Source: Lamellibrachia columna (taxonomy: Eukaryota; Annelida; Polychaeta; Sabellida; Siboglinidae). Taken from it: a DNA stretch of 64,000 nt. Positions within the stretch are counted from its first letter, which is position 1, and each line of letters opens with the position of its first letter. Positions 11,333 through 25,400 of this stretch are shown here, piece after piece. A program made the translations under genes and the position numbers. The stretch is taken from the NCBI GenBank assembly GCA_963662155.1, contig OY759263.1:38332595-38396594 (forward strand). The letters are read 5' to 3'. Below the pieces are notes generated by a model. The model was given only the letters and a program-made list of their open reading frames with translations. It made no database searches and was not told the origin of the DNA.

Positions 11333-14300
11333 GGTATGCAACTAGAAATGACCCCACTCACCTTTCAACATCCGTATCTCGGCGTTGCGATGCATAATCC
11401 GAATACTGTGACCATACACAAATGTCCCAATGAATAAACTTTCACTATACCTACTAGTACTTGCCAGTCGGTTAAACAAACTACATCCTGTATCGTTAAA
11501 TTTCTTGTTGGGTTCAATAAAATAATCATTAATAAAATGTCATACATAAAATAAAAATTCATCTAAACTAATTTTGAGGGTCTTACCACGAAAGTGGTCG
11601 TGAAAGATGTCATTTCACTCACGTTTTCATGCAATTTCTGCATCTACTCATTTGACTTTTTTTAACACATCAGTATGCTGCAAAGTATTACGATGTAGTA
11701 ATTATAGTGTAACTTAGTAACCTCAATATAGCACAGATTTGTTGTGACGCTGTCGATAATGATCTGTACTGGTAAAAATGTAATGTGTATTTAATCTAGA
11801 TAATTGGTGCAGTGTAATTTCTGCATATAATATTCACATGATTCTACTGCATTATTGAAATATGTGGTTATGTAATGCTGCTTATTGTGTCTGGTAGTGA
11901 GTTCCAATATGCTATGAAAATAGGATAATTTATAACAGTTCTTGCTGGTGTAGATGTCATTTAAGTGCTTGTGTTGCATGCCACTACTTGTATTCATACA
12001 GGCAATAGGAAGTATGTAATACACATTTATTTATCCAAATACAAATGTGACCAGCTCCACAAAAATCAGGAATAAGTCATAAAATTACATTTCGAGATAA
12101 AGATACCACATTAAAGACAATTGTATGGGCTTTCCAATGGTGCCAAAGACAACTACCAAGCCCTACTAGTTGCTGAGTTATCGTTTGATAAAGAGAAGGT
12201 GCCCCGGGTCATTTGACGAAAAACAAATCTGAGAAAAACAGCTTTGAAGTTTACTAAAGTATATTCATACATTTCAATAACAAAGGCACATCATATCAAG
12301 TTGAACTGTCAGTGCCAACTATCGCTCGATTGTGGTCTTCCTCGTCACTTTTGCTCACAGAAATGATGTTCATTTCACTGTTGCTATTTGATTCGACTAA
12401 GTTCCCCATAATAATAAACATAGATTTTATATAATAACAGTCTCCATGCATCAAACTCAAATCAAAACAAAGATGGCTTCGCATGGTGGTAAAAGTCGCA
12501 TGTCAATGTTCAGAGCATTTCAGCCATTACTATTATAAATTAAATCTGAATCTGAAACAGTATTCTCAACGCTCGTTATATGCCAAACGAGAAGAAATTG
12601 GGCACGTAAGTTTGATGCAGCTGGTTAGCAATTAAGTCTTTCTGGTTGGGTAGATGTTTGAACGCTTCTTGTTTGAAGTTGTTGACATTTGATATGTTAG
12701 CAATGATTAATGGTAGTTTATTCCAGTTGCGTACCATTTGAAAAAAGAATAGTTATGGTAGTCTGTTAAATGAGGCTGGTTGATATGCTAGATTATGTAG
12801 ATTTCTGGAGTGGTGAATATAATGTTCCACTAGATGGCATCACATTTTTTAGTCGCCAGATACACGCGTTGTTGACGTGACCCCTTTTTTAGACTAGCAT
12901 CTGACACATTGTCATATGGTTGGAGAAACTGCCAGAATATTTAGAATGCAAATGTGTTGTCGAGCGTATTGACCATCAACATTGACCAATCAATGCCTTC
13001 TTTACATTATGGGCTGGGGAAAATCACTTCGGTCGGTTCCCTAGATCTACTGAGGTAAGTAACTTTTAGATTACGAATGTTTGTTAAGTAGATATAATTT
13101 ACCTTAGCCCCTGAAATGATCTTAAACGCCACATAGTACAATTCCTTAGCTTTAGAATAATGGGCATATCACTGTTGTTATTGTTGAGAATCCCCTGAAA
13201 AAAGATGGTTCGTACTAATTTATTACGTCTGGTGTTCAGAAAAAGCCACAATCGGCAGTGTTGGTGGCTTCGTGTGAAATGATAGTTTGAAGAGTCCCTT
13301 CATAATCCATCTTTTAGCAATTAATTGCTGGCATGTTTTGTTTATCCAAGTTATATATGTATTACTAATGTTTATCCATCAGTATTTTTATGTTAGAAAT
13401 TATGAAAAGTAATTAAATTTTTTCTTGATTATCTGTGGTACTCGATCTGTCAGTCCTGTTGGATGCTTTGTAGCGCTCACTATTAAAATCCAAGTCATCT
13501 TTGATTTTTTAAACTAGCTGCAGATATTTTTCACTTTAAAAGTTCATTATGCGCATTTTATACTTACATATCCGTCACTATTTTTATGTTTCGTTGATGA
13601 ATTTTTATTCTCAGTGAACATTTATGTCAACTGCAATATCCTATCAGAATGACCTGAATTGTTTAACCTGTTGAATTTTTCTTAACTTTATTTTATTTTA
13701 AAAGTTATGCTCAAATACAGTAAGAACATAACATATTTATATACTTCTTAGATTTTAGAAGATTCAGTTTGTGCTCGAGCAAGACTTATTGTTTTATAAT
13801 GTGTTTTTGTTATTTGTAAATTTTACCATCTGATATAATTATTTAGACGAATATGAATTTTTGTTGGAAATATAATTTTTTGTATAAAATACCATTTAAA
13901 TAGCTTACAAGTAAACTTGTTCAACCATAACCAACTGTGATTTTGAGAATATTACTTTACCTTTTGCACATAAAACATTTACAGGTCATTGTAGCACAAT
14001 ACAAGAGCACAACTTACTATTAACTCAAATTTCATTATACATTTTGTGTATTCTATGCTAAGACTCTTGTGTATATTCTTATTCCATTTACTGCTCACAC
14101 TAATTCCATTTAAATTAGGATGAACTGGAAACTAATTCATATGTATTTTGTGTTACAGTTAAAAGTATTCCAGACACCAACTTGTGTGTACAGACTGCAA
14201 CCAATTTGTGATTCATGGATTTTAAAATTCTGCCTGTTCGATACCAATGAATCAAATGATGAACACCTTGGATAGCACTGCATGCAATGTTATTTCTCTG

Positions 14301-17300
14301 GTTTCGGCAATAGGCTGGCAACTACGATAACCATACACTCAGACCATAGCATGACATCAGAATTTATTGCTATTAGTACACAATTCCCTAATTTTACATG
14401 ATTAACAAAATCATGAACTTGATGCAGAGATAGCATGTTTGTGTGTGCATTTGCCTGCAAGAAATAAAACAATATGATGACTGTTGATAGGCATTGTTTG
14501 ATGCAGTATGTACACGCAGAAATAAATAGTTATATCTCACAGATTCGGTACTACAAACTTGTATTGTAGTACTTATACAATAATACATTATATTATGCTT
14601 CTGAATGAAATGCTGCAACCTTTTGACAATTAATACATGGTGAACATATATTCACAGCTGTAGTATAATCTAAAAACATGGTTTAGCAGTTCTCACCAGT
14701 ACATCAAAGATTTAATCTTGGTCAAATATTTAGGTCACTGAAATGTCACATTATTAAGGTAAATTTTTAGTATAAACATGACCCCCTTCCCTGGTGGGTA
14801 TCCATATGTATATTTACTAGGAAAGATAAATTTTTGTCTTCCAGGCCCAGGACAGGAAACAAGAAATGTTTCTTTTCTGATGTAAAAAAGTGGAATAATG
14901 GAAATATCAACATTTAAAAAGGTTATAAACTTCATATAGTATTGTATCATGTGGAACAATTTCAATTATCATCTGGCTGATTTGAATTTTGTTGATATAC
15001 CTAGCTTAAAAGCCATATCCTGGGATTAAATGTGCAATGTTCCTTAATATGTACTGAATAAGAGCGTACAACATAAAAAAGCCTTTAAATTTGCCGCCTT
15101 GCGTAAAGTGCAGAACGATACCAGCATTAAATTTATGCTGTGTTAAGTCACGTGTGGAGCACAGCCGCCGGCCTGGAGCACGTGTAGCGGCCTGACTGAT
15201 TGACAGCTGTGCAGTGGCTCGAAAAACAATGGTGATTTACTCCGGTAGTTCTGCGAGTGACGTTAACAAGTTGATAGCATTGACTCGTTGTGGCAGTACT
15301 CGTAACTCGGTGTACATCTTGGCGCCTCTTGGGAAATTGAAGAAATCTTCACATGTGTCTTCTGAAGCCCATATTCCACTGCATGTATCCGTCAGTCTTC
15401 AGGTGTCACAAAATATGTACCACAAATTATGCTATTTGCCATAGCATGGGTCCAATCTGACGTCCTGTTTCTGCTGAAAAATCGTGTCTCAGGGAAATTT
15501 ATGCATCAAATGCCCAGTCAAATTGGAATTGCCACAGTTTCTCACAACACGTCTTTTCACCACTTAAACCCGAAGAAGAAGTCTGACCACTTGTCGAACG
15601 GAACATAGTCATAGTAGTAGAAATTATTCGAATTGGCAGTGGCCCATCGGGCTAGCAAAATATGAAAACTTCTGTCCCCAACTGGCCTTAAAAACTGCTC
15701 CACCCAGTGTTAATGTCAAGGCGTGACTAATCTGAATGATGGAAAATTTGCCCACCAGCTTTCGAAGTAAACACCCTTTCACATAGCTGTCCTCTTTTGA
15801 CAACATTTCTATTAATATTAATAATATGTATGTTTGTGAAGGCATCTTATTTGTGGGCACTCTTGCCCTTGAAAGTTTACAGTTTTGAATGATTTCAATG
15901 TTTGCAATTCATTACTCAATCTCACCTCACAAGGCCGAAGTGTATCTCCTCCACCTCGCTCTGTCAGCTGCTACACATCTAACCTCATTCCAGCAGTTCC
16001 ACCCCAGTACGCATCTTTCATTTTCAACAGTTGATCGCCATGTTGTGTTTGGTCAACCAACCTTTCTTCTACCTTCGGGTATCCAGGTCAACGCTGTCTC
16101 ACATTTGCTGTTTTTTTTAATTCGTAGGATATGTCCTACCCATTTCCATCTTCTTAACTTGACCTAGATGCTGATTGTCTTCAATTTTGTTTTTGCAAGA
16201 ATATCTTGATTTGATACAATGTATGGCCATCTAATTTGTAGGATTCGTCTGAAGCACTTGAAAAAAATGTATCTAACTTTCTGTTGTCGCCTTCGTTTAT
16301 TTTCCATGTTTCACTTCCATACAACAACACTGATTTAACAAGTGTATTAAAAAAGCCTCAAATTAGATCTCAATGTGTATATATTTGAATACCATATTTG
16401 CCTTAGCTTCATGAAAGATACCCTAGCTTTACATATTCTGTTAACAATGTTATCTTGTACTTGATCATCAATTAGTATTCTGTTTTTGCAATTCAGTTTT
16501 CTTTTTATGTATTCTTAGTCCTGTCCTTGCTGCAAATTGATTCAGTTGTCTTGTCTTTGTTTCATGTGTGTGTAGCATGATGACATGAGTGCTATGTCAT
16601 TGGCAAAGTCCACGTCCTCTAGTTTTGACGTGAAGTTCCATCTTATCCCTGTTTTATTTCCTGCTGTTGTTTAATCCAGTCCACTACCATCAAGAAGATA
16701 AATCCAGACACTACATCTCTTTGTTTAACTCTGGTTTTGACCTTAAACCACACATTCACTATTTTTGTATAACATCTGAACCATGTGGATTATCTTGTGT
16801 GGAATTCCAAAGCTCTCCATAGACTCTCTCGGTGCACTTAGTCAAAGCTTTTTCAAAGTCCACAAATGTGATGTATAGAGACGCCTGCCATTCCACTACC
16901 TGTTCTATAATATTTCGCAAAATAAATATCTGTTCTACTATGTCTCTCCCATTTCTGAAACTTGCTTGTTTGTCTCTCAACATCCTGTATCTCCACATCT
17001 GTTACAGGATCATCAGGGATAGGTCTATTAAGGATTTCCTCAGTGTTCTTTCCATCGCTCCCTTCTGGCCAATCCTTCCGTTATTAAATTTCCACATTTG
17101 TCTTTCACTGAATTTGTTGTTTTATGAGGTTTTTTGTAATATCATACACTTCTTTCATTCTTCCATTACATACTGTTTCCTCTGCTTCCATTGCAAGGTG
17201 GTCAACCCACTTCCTCTTGTCTTGCATCATGCTCTTCTTCACTTCTTTGTCTTTATCCTATATTTAGCCATGTAATTCTGTTTAATCCTGTCTGACTTTT

Positions 17301-18410
17301 TCTGCTCGATGTTGTTCTTGAGTCGTTTTCTCTCATCTACTAGCTCCCCCGACTCCTTGCTGATCCATGGTTTTTGCCCTTTCTTTTTGTACTTCTTGAG
17401 CTTTTTCTTTGTATGCAGCCTGAAAGTCCTGCCATTGTTTGTACTTCTTCTTTGTCTGTTTCGTCGTAGTCTTGTAATATATCATATTTGTTGCACAACT
17501 TCAGTGAGAATTTTAATGGCTGGTTGCTGTAACTTAATTACCTCCTATATAAAAAAAATCTGATCGCCTTGTTCTTTTGTTTTCTCTTTAGTTTCAGCTT
17601 GATTTTTTAGCGCACTAGTTGGTGGTCGCTCACAATGTATGCTCTTCTCATGGCCCTAGTGTCCATTACTGATGTTCGGTGTTACCTGCTCACTAACACA
17701 AAAGTCATGGTATATTTGATTCTTTGTCCTTCCTTCTGGAGAAGTTCATGTCTGCTTATGTATCAGTTTATGTGGAAAATGGTATCTGTTACCACACGGT
17801 TATTGAGTCCACAGAAGTCAACAAGTCTTTTTCCGTTGTCATTTCTTTCACCTACTCCATGGCTTCCTATTATGTTTTCATATCCTTGGTTGTCTTCTCC
17901 AACTTTGGCACTTAAATCCCCCATTACTAAGAATATGTTATGCTTATGTACACTGTCCACAACTGTCTGCCAACAACCACTCAATATATATTTATAATTT
18001 TCAAAACTACATAAATTATATTAAAATATAATATCAGTGCAAGTATCATTCACATCCATCTTAATTTTGGTGTACTTATTGTATGTTTTGTCCTTAGACA
18101 CGTGATAATTGTGAGACTAGCAATAAATAAAAAAGTTGTATTTGGTCAAAAATGGCACTCTATTAATAAAATGTGTGCCTGATCCTACTTTATTGCAACT
18201 TTCCCAATTCCCTCAATGCCCATATTCAGTATTAAAGTCACCTTGCTATTAAGTTAACTTTGGCTGAGTCCTGTAGGTGATCTTAATATCAAGGTTTGAC
18301 TGTAGTTTGTGGAAAGCGTCCACTCTCATCTCTCTCAAGTTATTATTAATTAGTTCTAAAATTATTAATATGGCATTTGACTATGATAATGTAGGACTAT
18401 AGCCCATTGT

Positions 18411-18449
<39 letters not shown>

Positions 18450-21400
18450 TGTTTGAGCTAGGACGCGATTTTGCAACATTCTCGCGTTTATTTATCAAGT
18501 GTCGCATATTTTTGGAAAGTATGCGACACTAATGTCGCTGATTATCTTAAATATCGCACATTTTGATCAGTGGAGCGACACCTGCTATATTGTGAAATAC
18601 AGTTTTTTTATGCTTGTACAGCGTCTAATATTACTGTAAAATCATTTACATTTACCCCCAACCACTTAGAATTTACCTCTGGCATCACCGATCAGTTGTC
18701 CAATCACGGAATTAGCCGCGCTTCCCAGATATTGGCGCCACCAGATGGAATGTGAGCAATCTAGATTACGCATGCAAAATGGCGTCGAAACGGGAACTGC
18801 AGCTGGCCGATGTGGTCACGCAGACCAAAAAAACCAGATGGTAACCGAACTAAGATGCTATTGCACACATTTGTTATATGTATATACTATACCGATTATA
18901 TATTTGAGGTTTATTAAGGTAATGCAACAGCAAATCAGCACTTGTGCACGTTACAACGTATAGTTACCGGTGCAGTTTTCGACCCACGCCAGTTTTCGAC
19001 CCATTGAAATCTTGCATGATATCACGTTAGAGAAGTTACAGCATCTCTTAACGACAATAACGATACAGGGTCTTGTCTGAGTAAAATATATTTTTATATA
19101 TAATAAAACATTAAACTCGTTTAAAATATATGTACCTTGACATAAATTGACTTTGCATGCTTACTAGACATTATTATTGAGCGTCTGCTAACGCGTGTCT
19201 CGTTCTTGGCCACATGACAATAATAGCCCATTTTGTGGTAGATGTATGGCAAGTCAGTCTTGTCATAAAAGTAGGAATAATTACGTTAACGTTATATGTT
19301 CAATACAAGTATATGCATATGTGTTTTATAAAGCGCTATGTCAAGCCTGGTTGTTACAAAAAAATTTAAATAATTGGAATAAAGTGGTAAAATGAAAAAA
19401 GAATTCCGCCGGTTTCCTCGACTCGTGTGACATGGTTCAGATGTTCAATATTCATGGTTCAGATGTTCAATATTTCACAATATTTTCACTCAAAACAAAT
19501 GTTTTAATAATTTGTTTAGATTGAATAAATGAAGTAGCTGTTGCTGATTTGGTATATCGATCTCTTACACAAAATACTTAATAGGTCGAAAACTACACCG
19601 ACCAGTATAATACTACTGCCACTACTGGTTCTACAGTCTTCTAGTTCTATTCTGGCAGCTGTTGTAGTACCAATGACAAGTAGAACTGTCATCGCCACAG
19701 CAATTATATGTTTGCATAGGATGTTAATGTACGACTTAGCTAATGCTATTGTAATAAATGTTTCAAAATGATACTAGACCATTTTTTGCAAATAAATCAT
19801 GCGTTTAAGGAAAGGTAGCGTTGCCGTTGAGTTTCCGTAACTAGTATAGGCCATAGCCGCAGTCTGTGCCTGTAGTGTGGAAGATATGATACTATTACTA
19901 GCAGGATAATTTCTCACTCAAAACTCTAAAAACACATTGGTTTGGTTGTCACCCCGGTTCTTTTGACAAATAAACCCAGCACCCATTGTGCCACATAACG
20001 GATATTATTATTAATGCACATTGACGCTATAGTGGTTATCAGAACCGGGCAGCGTGGTGGATAACTGTCTTGATAGCCATGCCACGTCATTTGAATCTGT
20101 TCGGCAACATTGTCCGGCTTAGATTGTTCTATAACTCTCCTTCAAAGTCACTTCCAGTGTTATGGAGCATCATCAGTACACATCACGAGGACATATTCCC
20201 CGACTTGGTGATCCTGGCATCCATGGCAATGGTCTTCCCAGTCCATACTGTGGGTGTGGAACGTGGATTTTCAGCACAGAACATGCTGTGATTCAAGTTG
20301 TCTAGTCAGCGACTCAACATAATTGCTACAATCAAGCTAGAGGGCCCACACTGGCGATAATTCAATTATGTTGAGTTCCTGGCAGCCTTCTGGAAGGTGA
20401 AGGAAAGGCACTCTTATTAGGGACTGGTGATGGCATTAATGATTGTGAAAGGGTTAATAAATATCAACTATACTGGGTGGCTGTACATCAACTGAGTATG
20501 TAATTAGTACCTCATCAACAAGCAGTTTCTACAGCAAAGTGTGAGTACAGCAAACAAAACTGTTTGATAAAATCAGATCTAGCATGCAAATGCAGTTTAT
20601 ATGACAGTATCTGTCCGACTAAATAAAAGATGGAAAAAATGGTAATTCATTTGTTGACTTTCAGCCTCTCCATATATCTTACATACATTAAGGTTTCAGG
20701 TTGTATTTTTTACATTGGCCACTGCAACAAATCACAGGTCAGCAGTGCATATTTTGCAATCATTATGCTTAGTGTTTAAAATGATCAATAGTGCTGTCCC
20801 TTCAATCTTGCATCTTGGGTATTTTAATTTACTCTGAGCAAACAACAGAAAATATTAATATTTTTTCTATGTGCCATATATAATTAATGTATATATATAT
20901 ATATATATAATTATATATATATATATATATATATACCGTGTGACTGTGCATGTTAAATCAATTGTGATCACCACTGATTTATAAATATTGATCAGTGGTT
21001 CAGCCTAAAACTGAATGTCTCACTTTTTTAAAGAGGGGGAGACATGTGTCCCTAAATTTCAAATCCTGGCTCAAACACTGTATATATATATATATATATA
21101 TATGATGTTTCTATTTGCAGCCCTTCAGGAAAATTAGTTCAGATTGAGTATGCCTTGGCAGCAGTTGGAGCCGGTTCACCATCTGTTGGCATCAAAGGTG
21201 AATATCTTGATTCAAATACATTCTCTGTTCATGCACTTTAAATACCAAGACTTGTAATGTTTCCTAGATTAGTTAAAGTGTAGTTACTCAATAGTAACTA
21301 TCCGTAGTGTTTGCATGAAACTTATACTTCATTGTATAATTATTTTAAAGAATAACGTAAAGGTATAGTGGTAGTACTGAAGACAAAATGAAAGCGGTTG

Positions 21401-22150
21401 AAACAAATCCTCATTATATTCATGTACCATAAATACTGTATATTTGTAGCAGTGGCTACAATTACAAAATTATGTAGTCGAATTCATGAAGATGATACCA
21501 ATGTTGGGGTGCAGTAATTTGCTAAAAAAAACTAGTGAATGTCAGGTCACTGGGTTGTCGGTAGTAACTGCTAAAATAGTGGTGTAACATGGTCTATAGT
21601 ATAAAAAATCAGGGTATAAAGTCAGGTATAATAGTAATACAATAGAACATTGTATTACTGTCGCCAGTGATACAAAACAACAAAAACTAATTTTATACAC
21701 ATACTTTTTAATCTGCCTTAAGTATATATTTTTGCTTTCTGTTTTAATGAAATTCAGACAGTAATATATCCATGGTTAGATTAGTAATCATCAGTGTAAA
21801 GAGATTTGTAGCAAATTTTTTTTATTTTATTCATATGTTATAGATAATTATTAGCAAAGTTATGATGTTTTACCAGGACCCATTAATATTGTTTGCGCAG
21901 ACATATTTGAAAAGTGACCCCTATAGAATGTTTAGCCCCGTTGGTAATGATGTATTTTCAGACTGCAATTTACATAGAACACAAGTATATAAATATGTAT
22001 GTAAGTATGAAATACATTCTATTTATATTTGATGTTTGTATGTAGCATGTTAAAGTAAATTTTGTGCATGCATGAGAATGCATAAACGTTGTAACGAAAC
22101 AATTAATCAGAATTCATTTAAATTTATGGTACTAAATATACCAATGGAGA

Positions 22151-22190
<40 letters not shown>

Positions 22191-22417
22191 CATGCAGGCA
22201 GGCAGGCAGGCAGGCAGAGACAGACAGAGACAGACAGGCAGGCAGACAGACAGAGACAGGCAGACAGAGACAGGCAGACAGAGACAGGCAGACAGAGACA
22301 GACAGGCAGACAGGCAGACAGAGACAGACAGGCAGGCAGGCAAGCAGGCAGGCAGGCAGGCAGACAGAGACAGACAGGCAGACAGAGACAGACAGACAGG
22401 CAGGCAGACAGACAGAC

Positions 22418-22450
<33 letters not shown>

Positions 22451-25400
22451 GGATAGGACAATGTCTTAGCTTCATTTTAAGACCAATATAAGTACTTTAC
22501 CATGATTAGAGCCACAGTCATGTCTACATGCCTGTTAAGTTGTAACACAATATTTAAACAAATTTTATCAGTAATATGCAATAACTTTAAAACAATTTCA
22601 CTCGCAAGTCTGGAAATGGACAAAGGTAAATGTCAATACATGTCCAACATGTGTACCTAATTTAATTAAAATTGGAGGCTGTCAAGAACATTTTGACCTA
22701 TGTTTGGGTCAATTTCATATGGAATTACCCCAGTTTTGTACATTGTTATTCCCAAATCTTGAAATAGCATACTGATATTGTATTCTAAATAATATCTTCA
22801 TAAACAAGTTACTCTTGAGTGCCGAATAAACATATAGGCCAAATAACAGTATAGGGTGGCAAATCGGTCAAATTTAATAATAATATAGTGCCGAATAACA
22901 GTATAGGGGGGCAAATTATTCAAAACAAATAATAGTACAGTGCAAAAAAAATCACTAGTATATTTGCTTTTTAGCGTCGAAGCAATTTTTTTACTCGACG
23001 CGAAGCCAAGGCGTCCCTAAAAAACTACGCGGATCGCCTGTATTTTTGTTTTTTCCTCCTAAAAATTATGCCCTGCATAATTTGCCACAGTTATCGGAGA
23101 ATATAGGCTGGCACAAATGTTTTAATTTAATAATAGTATAGTGCCAAATAAGGTGCGTATAGGGTGGCATTTTTCATCAAATAAATACGCGTATAGGGAC
23201 GCTTATTCGGCACTATTAGTATTATTGTATTAAAACAAGTTTTTCATCCATGTGAGATGGTTTATTTTATGGAAAATGTCTCTTCACAACCCTTCTGTAA
23301 GTGTCCATAACAATGACTGATATTCCAAAATATGATCAAACACAACACAAAAATTTTACGCGAATACCCCAAAAAAAATTTGTAGGACAATTCCATGATG
23401 TCAAAGTTGATTATAAAAAGAAAGTAGACCAATATATTGACTTTATTTTTTTACAAAACGCAAAGTGTTTGACATGGTGATCTTGACTCAGATGACATGT
23501 GATTCACACTATCATGATAGACAGTTAATAGACAAGTTCACAAATTATTAATGTCACTTGAAAAAATAACTCAGAAATAGTAATTTCTAGAGATTTTAAT
23601 ATAAACTTCATCAAATTAATGAAAACACAATAGCCAGTTAATTTTATGATATTCAATATTCAACATAGAATTAATCAAGTAATAATCTAAATTTAATTAA
23701 TACATTTACAATCAGTACTTTGACAGTGTTTAGATTGAGCTTTTTCCCTGGGGCTTTTGTCTGGTTTTTTTTTCCTGGGGCTTTTGTCCGTGTTTTTTTT
23801 AAGGTTTTGCCTGCACCAAACAACGTGGAGGAAAGGATTTATGTCAAAAGTGTGGCTTTCAAAGGGTGATTCGGACATTGTGCACAAGGGGTGCCACTGA
23901 TCAGTCGTTTTGTTGGAAGGCATACGCTGCAGTCAACAGACTTATTTTCACAGCATCTAAATGTAGGGATGTTCACAGTCATTATGAGTCATATCCATGG
24001 GTGCAAACAATTTCCTGCACATCAAAACCTTTATAAATAATAATGACATCTCCCCAATCCAATATTTTGGGCAAATTACTCCTTACTACAATTTGCCTGT
24101 CAGTAGTAAATCCAGCAAAAGCTAGTAAAATATAAGGAACCTGCCCACCTTTTTTGTTTTTATATGTTGAGATCAACCAAAGAAATGTATTCTAAGAAAA
24201 CTTAATAGGTTACATGATAGTCTTTACAATGTTACATATTATTACATTTTGTGAGCTCGATCAGCTGGTTATACATGTATGTAATATAATAAGTATTTTA
24301 AATAATACTAAGACCACAGACCAAATATTGCTTGTCGAGCGGCAGTTATGGGATTTTTAGCTGGACATACCATAAAAAATTGCTTGAGCACATTTTGCTT
24401 TAAAATCAGTTGGAGCAACGTGCCAAACAGTATCCCTTTCAGGCCAGATATTAATCCTGGTCTACTGCTATGAATATCAGTAAGTAACACACATATATGA
24501 ACGTGTTGTACACATGTGGTTCTGTAATTTTTAATATTTGAGCTAGAGCTAGTTAAAAAATTGGTCTGCAGATATTTCAGTTTGTAGGCCGTTGCTCCTA
24601 GTGATGTAAGCTAGGACGTAAAGACACAAATTTGGACAGTTTTTTTACATACACTCACTAGCTCGGAACATTCACTGAACTTCCACTCTGCATAACATTA
24701 TATTAAAAAATATATATTGTATTTAATGTATATATGTAGTTTGCAGTGTTCAAGGCAAACAATTGTGCTGTCAGCTGTCACCAATGACAATGCCAAAGCC
24801 ACAGGCAAAGGTGTCCCTGTTGTCTTTTACATGATGAATGTCTATTAAGCCTTGCATTTTGCCCTTCCTGTGGGAATTTCTTGCCTACCCCTCTTTATGG
24901 GATCAGTTACGTAACAGTAAGCAAGTTGATGGAGATAAGCTGCTTCAAGTGTCTTTATACAAGTGTTAGACAACTGTGACTATGTAAACAGCCTGCTGGT
25001 ACTGGAAGTCCACCAGGGATCATGCCTCAGTTAGACTTCCTGGTGTGTTACACGAATGTGGGGCACAGTAATTTTAGATGTGTTATTTTTAGATGATTTC
25101 AATAGGCGGAAGGATTTTTGGCAATTTTTTCGCAACAAGACACGTGTGCGTAGTAATTCGTGCAGAAATTGTTAAAAATTTACGGGCATGGCACGTTTAG
25201 ACATTTTAAATGAGTTACAAGTACGAGACTGACTAAACTCGATCAACATGTCAATGAGATGATGGCAACGGCAGGTAAGAAATTTCATAATTTTTGATGG
25301 TCCCGTTTTCTGATAATCGTGCAAAACGTTAACATGGTCGCCAATGGGAAACGTAACAGGAGGCTGAACCCACCAGCCTACCATCAGTTAATCTGCCATC

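Noticed and set aside
15214..15444. 76-aa + strand frame after a G+C-richer patch, possible host gene start
   Set aside because: No recognisable domain, no convincing splice context, and it lies in PSMA2 intron 1.
22072..22491. 139-aa frame (QAGRQAGRQ) and antisense CLSVCLSV frames
   Set aside because: Pure translation of the CAGG/CAGA repeat.
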